From Neltuma alba (taxonomy: Eukaryota > Streptophyta > Magnoliopsida > Fabales > Fabaceae): a stretch of 64,000 nucleotides of DNA. The notes beneath the pieces are model-generated. The model searched no databases. It was not told the DNA's origin and worked only from the letters and a program-made list of their open reading frames with translations. Where the stretch lies: the NCBI RefSeq assembly GCF_004799145.2, contig NW_021636054.1, positions 55,902-119,901 on the forward strand, written 5' to 3'. Below are positions 54,290 to 64,000 of this stretch, in pieces. Position 1 is the stretch's first letter. Every line of letters starts with the position of its first letter. Made by a program: the position numbers and the translations under genes.

Positions 54290-55460
54290 GCATAAAGAAA
54301 TGGAGTAGTTGGGCTTATTGGGAAGAAACGTCTGAAGTCTGAATGCATTGAGCAGGTCAAAGGCTTTGTGTGATTCTGCGTAAATAATTATGGTTGAAAT
54401 GGCGTACTACATAATTATATATGAAGCTTCCTTTGTGAATTTGAAAGGGAATTTATTTATTTTTAAAAAAAAAATTAACGCGTCTGAAATTCGGACTAAA
54501 TGCCATGTGGCTTCCTGTAAGAATAAAATTGTAGTTTTTTATGTGTACTTTCTCTCAAGCTTTTTTTTTTTGGTTTTGTTTTTACACTGCCATAAGGCTT
54601 TTCAACAGTATGATAAAGAAATTAATAATGTGATTTGTAATTTTTTGAAAAAGAATTAGTAGTGCAAAATTTTGGTAGAATTAATTAGTTCTACAACATT
54701 AATTTGACAACGGGATGAATTAATTATTTAATATTCAATATATTATATCAATTAATTTAAATCTAAGTGTTATTACACGAAATAAACTATAAATCTCTCA
54801 ACTGATTTTTGTTCTTAATAAACTATATAAAACACTGTAAAATTTTCCAAAAAAAAAAACAACGATAACCAATCTTAATTCAGTAAGTACCATTATATTT
54901 TATGATTAGCTAAATTTTTGGATAAATTATTAATTAAAAAATGTCTGCCTTAATTGAATAATGTTAAAATCTTCAAAGAATTTACAAAATATTAGATGTG
55001 GAACAAATTGGGATTTGCACTTGCAGAGTCATTATCAGTGGTGAGTGTAATATTTAAGACTTCCCAATCACATGTACGATAAATTCAACACGAATTGCGT
55101 CCTTACGCAGCTGCCTCTCAACGGTCATACCTTCCTTAATACTAATAATAACAACAATAGGATATTAACTGTTTTTATCCTTATATTTTGAATTTTAACT
55201 TGATCGTAACTCATTTTTTGAATTTTGACTGGGTGCCACTTGATCTTTCTAGTCTTAACTATTTAAAATATTAGCCTTTACATTTTAGATAACAAAATTA
55301 TATATTTTATGAAATTTAGGGATCAGTTAAAACTATATGACACTGCAATGAGCAGTTTCAACTGAATCAGAACTATAAATATTAAATTGCGCTGAGTAAA
55401 AATTTAAATATTAAGTTATAACTGAATGAAAATTATTAAAAAAAAATTCTCATAATAAAA
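54290..55460. other. Intergenic spacer, no gene seen
   Basis: AT-rich. A weak 89-codon open frame at 54390-54659 has no domain and poor composition. No other element with intact ends. Confidence 0.35.
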
Positions 55461-55469
55461 ATATCATCT

Positions 55470-55740
55470 CTGTTCCTTAATATAAGAGCTAGTTTGACTT
55501 TTAATTTGGTCTTAGATATAAAATTCCAATATACTTGATCTTTTATATATATTTATTTTTCTTAAAGTAGTCCTTATAGTAGTTGCTTTCATTACATGGT
55601 AATTTTAAACAATGCACATAATTAACAAGAGTATTTTAAAAAAGATAACACATATTTAATTTATTATAAACAACTGACTTAACTAATTTTTTAATATATT
55701 CAAATTATTTAACCAATTTTTTTTTTAAGAACGGGAACTA
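55470..55740. mobile_element. Degenerate Stowaway-like MITE (family S)
   Basis: Starts TGTTCCTTAATATAAGAGCT and carries the family blocks TTTATTATAAACAACTGAC and AAAGATAACACATATTTAA in the usual reverse order; the right end is obscured by T-runs. Confidence 0.5.
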
Positions 55741-56806
55741 TTAGTCCATGTTTGGGTATTATCGCTGATGTTTCTTTCTTTTGACATAGGTGAGGTTCTT
55801 GTCCTGTTTCTGCTTCAGCCGCATGCCACGAAAGCTTCAAGTTGTTTCACGTTGCTTTCTAGCCCTTTGATATATTTAGCCAAAATGTTTTAAAACAATT
55901 TATCGCATGAGAAAGCGACTCAAAAAAATTTGAAATTACAATTGGACTTATTTTACTTACAGAGAGATCTGAAAAGTTATTCTAGCATGATCATAACACA
56001 AACTTCTTAAAATTAAAAAGAAATTTTTACCGTTAACTCGTCATTACTACTATAAAGGGGCCCTTGGCTGTAATTTTTATTGATAATAATTAATATTTAA
56101 GTAAAAAAAAGTTTATTAGAAGCTTCTTGCATGACGTGTTCGGTAGTCAGATTAGATCTAATCTTGGCTTTATTTACTTTACGCGTTGCTGTTTTGGAAA
56201 GACTAATTCATTTATAATTCTTTAAGAAAACACCACCATCTCAATATTATTTAACTGATCTTGACTTGACCTTAAGCCTCTTTGAAACTTTTTCTTTTTA
56301 ATTTACAATGAGCATGAGGGGGGAAAAGGAAAAAAAATGTAATTCATTCATCATTCTTTAATTATTTTAGTTAATTTTTTAATTTACCAATGTCCTTTCT
56401 TATGTATTCATCACATCATTATAATTTTTATCGTATGGCAATCATATAAGGAAGTAGTGCTTTCTAAGGACTCTTGGTTTTTTTTGCCCGAAATAACAAG
56501 GCCATTTTCCTAACTTTGAAAATGCAACGAGACTTTTAAGAATTCCTAAAAGCACTTAAAAAAAAGCTTTTATGTAAGCTGAGATAAAGTTTTCTTACAT
56601 ACTTTCTTCGAATACTGTAAAATTATCTCTAAAATCATTTTAGTTTTAACCTAAATATCCTCTAAGTCATATCTGAAACTATCTCTATATCCACTCATGA
56701 CATCAGAATTATTATAGTGAAGTTGCTTTCAGTTGCTTCGGAAAACCATTAATAACCTAATTAGTCGTCCAACACCTCTTCTCTGCTCTCTTGCTCTCTC
56801 TGGGTT
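55741..56806. other. Intergenic spacer, no gene seen
   Basis: No coding frame. The region contains TTTAAGAATTCC-type AT-rich sequence and one AGCTTCAAGTTG stretch. No known repeat was assigned. Confidence 0.3.
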
Positions 56807-56811
56807 ATATA

Positions 56812-57024
56812 CCACCTCTAATCATTAATATAAGACTCAACTGATCAAGTTGAAGAGATTAAGAAAGTTACTAAATTACTTAATTACCGCATATGTAACA
56901 TAATCTCTTTTAGGCAAATTAATTTGGATAAAACAATAAGTCAAAAATACTTTAAAGTAATTTAGTAACTTCTTTAATATATTTAAATTAATTAAATATG
57001 TCTTATATTAAGAACATGAGGTAG
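56812..57024. mobile_element. Short Stowaway-like MITE (family S)
   Basis: The ends CCACCTCTAATCATTAATAT and AAGAACATGAGGTAG flank a 213-bp, internally shortened copy; TA on both sides (56810-56811, 57025-57026). Confidence 0.65.
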
Positions 57025-57246
57025 TATAATTTTTTTTACCAGTGCCTCTTATAGTTCCACTCTTTGATTTGTTAGAGAAGGATGTATTCCTGAGGTACGT
57101 CTGTGCAAGCAAAGATAATTGTCTAAGGAGAGTCACATGACTCCAGTCCATAATATTAATTGGTCACGCTAAGGGTTTTGGATAAATCAAATTCTTCATT
57201 GGTCAGGCCAAGAGTTTTGGATAAATTGACAGAGTTATATTATACT

Positions 57247-58965
57247 TAAGGGTAAAAATAGGCCAAGCAGCCTATCAGGGGCTTCTGGCCTGGCCTGTTT
57301 TTGGCCTGATCAGGCCAGGCCTGTTAAAATATAGGCATAGGCTCAGACTTCTTTAAGAGCCTATTTCGCTTAATAGGCCAGGCTCAGGCCTTATAAAAAA
57401 CCTATAGGCCTGAGCCTGTTATGCCTCTGTAATATTTTGTATTTATGTTTAGATTTGTCAAAAAGAGGCCTTGAGAACCCGCGACCTGGAGGTGAGATGG
57501 TGGTCACCTTGCCGCTGCCTCGCCGCTTGTTTTTGTTAAGCGTCGTGCAAGATTTATGATTTTAAACCCAAAGTTCGCCAAAAAAAAACCTCAATGCATT
57601 TACTCTGCCCTAGTCTGTTAGGTTTTTCTTATCTATCTTTTAACTCCTTGGCTCATTCTAGCCGCCACCCGAGCAGTTGAGCTCTCCATCTCTAGTCTCG
57701 ACTTTGTTCTCCATTCTCCAAGTCTCACCAGCGTCATTCACAATCTCTAGTTCCGACTCACACGGTCAGACCTCACAAGCCATAGCATTGCCGTCGTTCA
57801 CTCTCCAGCTCCGAGCTCCCACGGTCGGCCATTCGCACACTATCCCAATTTCTAGACCTAATCTCTCCTCCTCTTCACTCCTCATTTAGCTCGTACGTCG
57901 TCAATGGGTAAGCTTTTTGTTACAAACTAAACTTTGATAACTAGAACACTACTTTCTCTCGTCCATCGTATTCTAATAAATAAAAGCAATTGACTGGTGA
58001 CATGATTTCATTATTCATGGCAGAAATCTGAAATCTGAATGTGATTATATATATATTCATGGAAGAAATCTAACATGAATACACACACACAAGGTCCCCT
58101 GTGTATATTCCCCCATATATATATATATATATAGTCTTGGGAGAAATCTGAAGTCACCGCCATGAATATATGTATAATATATATGGAGAGTAACAGATTT
58201 TATCAAAATTTTAATCATACAGTGCTGTGCTTATGTTTTATAATTTTTCATTGTTTTTCTTCTTGTTTTTTTTTAGGCGTGCCTTGTTTATAGATTCTAC
58301 AGTAGCCTGTATTGTGCCACTGGATCAAGATTTTATCAGAATTTTTCTACAGAAAATTAGGAATTTTAGTGTTGTGGATATTTTGTTAACTTTTGATTTA
58401 TCAGGTTTCTTACTCATTTTCCTAGATGGTGGAAGCATGTTTTTAGTCATTCAACTGATATATGCTAAATTGCTAATATGTGCTTTATGATTCATTGCTA
58501 GTTTATGAATCATTGTCAATATATTATACACTTCATTTCTTCTTTTCAAGGTGTTCAAACAAGAAGCAACTACGCTGATCAGGAAAAAAAAAACAAGAAG
58601 AAACTGGACGGACGGCTATACTTTTATTTGGTCAAATTATTGTAATTGTGATGAACCTTGTTCCCTTGTTTCATTTGGTATTATATTGTTGATTAATTAG
58701 ATTATATTAGATTTTGTGTTGTATTTTAGATAATTTTGAATTTATTTATGTGTATATAGCTTATTTTTAGCCTGTTAATAGTTTTTGAAAAACATGTAGG
58801 CTTTTTAACAGGCTTCAGGCTAGGCCAGGCCTTTATATAGGCCAAGCTTAGGCTGAAAAGAAAGCCTTTAACAGGCCACAGGCCAGGCTCAGGCTGGTTT
58901 GTTACAAGACAGGCTTAGCCTGTTAAGAGGAAAGCCTGGCCTGGCCTAGCCTGTTCTCACCCCTA
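57247..58965. mobile_element. Non-autonomous hAT-type element with ATTATACT duplication
   Basis: 1719 bp, flanked by a perfect 8-bp duplication (57239-57246 and 58966-58973). The ends TAAGGGTAAAAATAGGCC and GGCCTAGCCTGTTCTCACCCCTA are inverted. Both subterminal parts are crowded with GGCCAGGCC/CAGGCC words, as in the element at 16630. The middle (57560-57900) is CT-rich and close to 50% G+C, unlike the flanks, and resembles a plant gene 5' leader. A TA microsatellite is at 58117-58133. No transposase was found. A captured gene fragment is possible but not shown. Confidence 0.88.
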
Positions 58966-59041
58966 ATTATACTAGCTACTTCACTCAGGCTGACTAATTT
59001 GAAAAATTAAGGAAACTGAAAAAAAATACTTAATTATAAAG

Positions 59042-59304
59042 TACTACCTCTGGTCATTAACAAAAGAATTATATAACTCATTTAAAGATATTAATAAAAT
59101 TAGCTAAACTGGTTATTTCTTTTGATCTCTCTAAATTATCTTCTTTAATCATATGCATTAGATGATTTGAATTATCCCTTAGTAGAATCCCCTTACACAT
59201 AGGGATATTTTAGGAAAAATTAAAGACAGATTAGATTGAAGTTTTATATTTAGGACCAAATTCAACCACTAATTAGTTTTTATATTAAAGACCAGAGGTA
59301 TCAT
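59042..59304. mobile_element. Stowaway-like MITE (family S), degenerate
   Basis: Starts CTACCTCTGGTCATTAACAA and ends TATATTAAAGACCAGAGGTA; internal family blocks are in the usual order. Confidence 0.6.
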
Positions 59305-59397
59305 GTTACCTAATCTTTTTAAAATATTTATATGTATCATTAGATTGTATATCAATTTATAAGCCAAACAACTTAGTTGAGAGAAAAACTATAAATA

Positions 59398-59670
59398 TGA
59401 TACTTTTGCGATTTTTAATATAAGATTTATTTAATTAATTTGATTAGATTAAGAAAGTTATATAAGTTAGTTAATTATAAAAAAATGACATGTTTTTTTT
59501 TCTAAAACACCATAATAATCTTTCTTAATATCTTTTCTCCCTCTTCTGCCTGATTATATGGGGGAATATCATAGGAGTAATTTAGAAAAAATTAATAAAT
59601 ATGAGAAATAAGTCTTATATTTAGAACTAAAATAAACTCAATAATTATCTTAAGGACCTAATGAGTATTT
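59398..59670. mobile_element. Stowaway-like MITE (family S), degenerate
   Basis: Starts GATACTTTTGCG and contains TTAGATTAAGAAAGTTAT, ATAAGTTAGTTAATTATAAA and GGGGGAATATCATAGGAGTA, which correspond to 21007-21277. Confidence 0.6.
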
Positions 59671-60983
59671 TAAAGGAACTTATTTAACTTTATTAATATC
59701 TGAATTAGTCAACTGGATCCCCTATTAATAACCATAAATAATACATATACTGAGCTTAAAAAAAAAAAAAAGGGACCTTACATTATAGTAATAATTTTCA
59801 ATACAAACGATTTTAAAATAGTACTTTAGAAGAATCAATTTCCAATTTCAATACATATTTTGTTATACCAATTAATACCGCAAGTTGTTCCACATATAGA
59901 CTGGCCAATGATTCGTTTGTTTAGATAGATGTATGCCATCACTTTAAGTATTATTGGTAACTTTTTTATTTGATTTTGGTAGGAGAATGATTTTTTATGC
60001 TTTAAGTTTGTCTCATTCAAAGCTAAATTTAAAGTGGACGGCCTTAATTAGAATTTAGAACCTATCTAAAAATACAGATTCTTTGATGCATTAAATCTAT
60101 TAGTCTTTTGGTAAAATAGGGCATTACTTTATTTTAATAAGAAAAATTGATATACTAAATCTACACGAAAGGAAAACAAGTTGATTGATTGATTTGAACA
60201 TAATATCCTCTTCAGGTTGGTTTTTGGAAGCTTTCTAGTAATAAGAACGACCGGTGTTAATTTGTCCATTTTTTAAAAGAACACATTTTTATCTAAGCTT
60301 TAAAATTTAAGTATCAACTAAAAATCAAATGGGCTAGTTATCAACTTATAAACATTATTAGAATTAGTTAATTAATTTAGCATCCATGAAAAGTATGAGC
60401 TTAAATTTTTTTCCCCATAGATCAAAGTTTAATTATGATGTTTAATTAACTTCTTTCAAATTTATTTTATGTATATTTACTGCCTAACTAGTAACTACAA
60501 ATAATTTTTAAAATTTTAATTACAAACACATAATTAGAAGTTTTCAATTTTTCATATTCTGAATAGAAATAATTCGATTACAATTCAATCACCGTATGTA
60601 ACTACTATTGGTAACGTGATTTTTGTTCACACATGTATGCTTGTATATCACTCATTCCACGTAGGACCTGATAATCTTGGAAATTAAATGAAAATTTTCT
60701 TATTCATTTTGTGCATATGAAACTTTGATCAAGTCACTCTTGGAAGAATAAAAAAGTGGACTGCAACTTGCTTATCCTTATATATAGAAATTTAAAAGAG
60801 TTTAGTTACAAATTTGTTACGGAAGTTTTTGTTTAAGAGTATTAGGTAAGAGGAATTTTTTTGGCTCAATATTACCTCAGAAGTTTTAAATCATAATAAT
60901 GTTGCCCTAGTCGTTATTTAAGTTTGACTGTTAGTTGACCAAATATGTTGAGTTGAAAGGTCCATGTGAGATCCACTTTTTTT
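59671..60983. other. Intergenic spacer, no gene seen
   Basis: AT-rich. A 61-codon frame at 59835-60020 has no domain. It ends at the element starting near 60984. Confidence 0.3.
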
Positions 60984-61790
60984 TGGATTAAGATGTAAAT
61001 TTACTCTGAAAGTTTTTATTCAGGAGCACTAGGTATCTGGAATTTTTTTAATTCAATGTCACATGAAAATTCCAAATCTTAACAATGTTATATGTTGATA
61101 TTTCAATTTCATTCCAAAAATTTTAAAATTTGCCCTAAAAGTTTTTACCGAAAGAGAATTCATTTTATATAATATCTTTTTAATCACACATCGTGCATGA
61201 AAATACCATACAAATTCTTAAACAAATTATTTTAAATTCTCTTAACTGTTATGCAAATTAAGTTTAATTTGACCATTAGCCAAATATTCTGAGCTAATAA
61301 GACCACTTGTCATCCATTTCACTTTTTTCAAGGTGGGCACTTAGCATAACGCTGGGAAAATCATTGCTTTCCAGGCCCATGTTATTCCCATAATCGACCC
61401 CATTGTTTACATTTTTTAAGAACTCTCACGAGCTTCCCCTCTACATATATAATTTACTTATTATGGTTATGATCCGTGAATGAAGTGTGGAAAGAGTTGT
61501 TTTTGTGTGGAAGAAATGGGGTTAGGGTTATGAATCAAGAATGAGATGGATAACTTGGGAAAAAAAAATGAAGTGAATTATATGTGGGTTTACCAGTGTA
61601 ACTTATTTGGTTAATTAATGATCAAATTTAACATGAATAACAAACATTGCTACAATTTGAAAATTTTCGGACACCTAGCAATCCTGAACAAAAACTTTCT
61701 AAGCAAATTTTCACTTTAACCTTTAAAAAAAAAAACTTCCATAAGTGAAAATTTCCTGGGCAAATTTACATCTTAACTCAATTTAGAAAC
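60984..61790. mobile_element. Candidate MULE-like MITE with long imperfect inverted ends
   Basis: TAAATTTACTCTGAAAGTTT and TTATTCAGGAGCACTAGGTA at the left (61000-61040) are mirrored by CACCTAGCAATCCTGAACAA and AACTTTCTAAGCAAATTTTC (61671-61710). Further copies of the end, with TTTGCCCTAAAAGTTTTTAC at about 61130 and AACTTCCATAAGTG at about 61735, suggest duplicated termini. No gene inside. Confidence 0.5.
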
Positions 61791-62990
61791 ATGTTTCTTA
61801 ATTATATATCATTATCAAGATAGCTTAATCAATGGGAAAGGAATAATCTTTGTCAACTTATTTTATTGGAAATGAAATCTGGAAAAAACCTATAATTCAT
61901 TTTCAATAACTATGACAACAAGTGACAATAGCATCTTTTACATAACTAAACAATTTTGTATTACGTTTTGTCTAATTCTGGAATTTATAACTGCAAGAAA
62001 ACTCTCATCCTCCCTTAATTAGATCTTCCGCGACATGTATTGCAAAATCGATGAATGGGTGAATAAATGTAAAATGGACGAGATCTAACATTGTTTTAGC
62101 GGTGGAAACTCGTATAATTTTTTGAGTATAAAAAAGTACTTATGAAATCCATTGACATGTTTGGGTAGTTTTCATGACCAGATATGAATGTTTTTAATTA
62201 AATGATATTATTTAATCAATACTAATTTGATCCAAGTCGAACTAGGGTCACCTGCCAATCTATTAAAAATGACGAGTTAGGATTAATTAAAAGCTAAACT
62301 ACTAATAAATGAGTTTTTTAACCTATATTGTTAGACTTGCAATTTGTTGCTTGTTTGACTGCAAAACCGTGGGCTACGTTTTTTTTTTTAAAAATTTTAT
62401 TAATTATTAAAATTATGGTATTATGTGTTATATTCTATCTAAAAAATAAAAAAAAACTCATAATTTCAATCAAGTATTTAAAGAGAAAAACATTTGATTA
62501 TGTTTTTTATATTGTATAAAGACAAAATTTAAAAAACATATATTTTTTGAAAAAGTAAATATTGTTGCCTAAATAGCGGGTTAAGGTTAGTCAAAAGTTA
62601 CAGGATGTTTAACAATTGTTCAAAAAGTACTTTTGGATCCCAAATCATAGTTTGAGTCCAAAAATCTAAATACTCTTATTTTGGCAAAACTATAGATTAG
62701 ATTAAAACCATGTTTCTGCCTCCTAAACCATAATTTCGGAGAAAGCAAAAAATTTTGTTTTTGGGTTGAAAAACTGGATGTTGGAGTAATTATTATGGGT
62801 GTCAGAAGGAAGCAACGGTATTTGGACAAAAATGCCCTTTAGATTGAAATCAAAATATGACCTTATCTAATTAACTGCGTTCGATAAAAGCTTCACTCTT
62901 CACTGTTTTGGTTTTAATTAGTGTTTATTTTTAAATTTTTAAGGTAAAATAATTTTTTTCTGTTAGCAAAAAATTCATTTTTTCCAAAAG
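61791..62990. other. Intergenic spacer, no gene seen
   Basis: AT-rich sequence with AAATAAAAAAAAACTC-type A runs. Open frames at 62328-62519 and 62620-62829 show no domain. Confidence 0.3.
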
Positions 62991-63270
62991 AATTTTTAAT
63001 TTTAATTTTATAATATATATACAGATACTAACAATTAGTTAGTTAATTATATTGGCAAAAAAATTATGAGCAAATTTATTACTTCAATGAAGATATAAAT
63101 TAAAATATATTTTTTATGTAATTATCGTATTAACTCATGTACTTTTTGATAATTTGAGATCTAAAAAAGTATTTCTGACAATAACTATTTAAACACTCTC
63201 ATTTTATCAAAATCACTCTTTTCATAAAATCTATTCTTTTAAAAATTATTTTTTTTAGACACTATTCTTA
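62990..63270. repeat. Dispersed repeat R3, copy 2
   Basis: Inverse of 49300-49570 (for example GACAATAACTATTTAAACACT). It is followed by CAAACACCCCCTCC near 63282. Confidence 0.6.
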
Positions 63271-63440
63271 TGTTTGAATCCAAACACCCCCTCCAACAAA
63301 TATGCCTTTTAGCTCTACTATTGCCCCTCCTAATCCTAAGTTGACTCGGGTGAACCATTAACCCCATCTTGGCCGGTTGAACAAGGGATCCAATTATAAT
63401 TTAAGCTTTTAAATTTTATATTTATTTTATATTTTAATTT

Positions 63441-63870
63441 TGAAAAAAAAAGCAAATGAAGACCTCCAGTATGTGAATTATGATTTAGGACTCTCAATTT
63501 AAAAATAGCAAATAAAGACGGGTCCCATATTGTAAATATGAAATCTTTGATGAAATATCTGAAATGCCTCTCAGCCAAGTTGTCTTTGGTTTACTGAAAT
63601 TGTTATTCGCTAAAGTGAACTTGTTATTTCCTATAGTCAAATTGTCATTTAGCATATTCTCAGCCAAGTTGTGATTTGGTCTACGAAAATTGTCATTCAC
63701 TAAAGTGAATTTGTCATTTTCCATAATCAACTTATCATTTGTTGAGGGTATTTCAGATATTTCACCAATATTTCATATTTACAATATAGATCAGTCTTTT
63801 TTTTGTCATTTTTCAAATTGAGGCCCAAATCATAATTTCATATATTAGGGTTCGTATTTGCTATTTTCCT
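63441..63870. mobile_element. Minisatellite-core element with ~120-bp inverted ends
   Basis: The left flank (GTGAATTATGATTTAGGACT, then CATATTGTAAATATGAAATC, then GATGAAATATCTGAAATGCC) is matched by its inverse on the right (GTATTTCAGATATTTCACCA, then TATTTACAATATAG, then CCCAAATCATAATTTCATAT). Between lie about eight ~22-bp units around TTGTCATT or TTGTTATT (63596-63745), often with ACTAAAGTGAA. No transposase. It is linked to 33630-33960 and 34411-34870 by the same repeat word. Confidence 0.7.
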
Positions 63871-64000
63871 TTTAAAAATGCTTAAATTTAATTTTCAACA
63901 ATATTTCTTGAAAATTTCTAGCCTTAGACAAACGCACCGAACGAGTCACTTTCGTATGCGCGATAGATATTTGGTATGGTTTGGATTGTCATTCCAAACG

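Noticed and set aside
1..64000. CRISPR array or bacterial operon features
   Set aside because: None seen; repeats in the window are minisatellites and transposons, and genes carry introns or plant-only domains.

Overview
The window reads as nuclear DNA of a eudicot plant. It is strongly AT-rich, has GT-AG introns, and is crowded with MITEs, hAT-type elements, SINE- and LINE-like pieces and a Ty1-copia retrotransposon. Its protein genes belong to plant families. The species cannot be fixed from the sequence alone.

Positions 1-29,200 hold a decayed tandem array of acyl-activating enzyme (AAE, acyl-CoA synthetase) genes, all transcribed on the minus strand. Only one copy, 21337-22980, is intact: 547 codons, no intron, ending in the peroxisomal signal SKL. 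The others are an N-terminal stub at 1534-1725, a nearly full pseudogene at 12947-14561 with a small frameshifting deletion, a C-terminal stump at 18067-18143, and a C-terminal fragment at 28725-29206. A shared upstream module, with a CATGCA-type RY motif beside a TATA box and a distal block, recurs at least six times. Some copies have no coding region left, and one is inverted. The last codons of the 13-kb pseudogene are cut off by a Ty1-copia element at 5863-12946. That element has 261-bp LTRs, a 5-bp target duplication, premature stops, and a 2.2-kb insertion of unknown type in pol.

Positions 29,200-64,000 carry dispersed single genes. These are a two-exon gene of unknown function (32213-32658, +), a single-exon PORR-domain organellar intron-splicing factor that looks like WTF9 (37745-38959, -), a 12-exon NBS1/nibrin gene (41386-48088, +) and a single-exon NDR1/HIN1-like LEA2 membrane protein (53410-54201, -). 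They belong to unrelated pathways: probable peroxisomal acyl-CoA formation, mitochondrial RNA splicing, MRN DNA-break repair, and membrane or defence function. No shared pathway is suggested.

The space between genes is mostly transposon debris. There are at least a dozen copies of a ~270-bp Stowaway-like MITE with TA target sites, three hAT-type elements with 8-bp target duplications, a SINE with a 17-bp perfect target duplication, a 458-bp foldback element, and elements built around a ~22-bp TTGTYATT minisatellite with long inverted flanks. No CRISPR, rRNA or convincing tRNA gene was seen. The stretch from 59,670 to 64,000 has no supportable gene.
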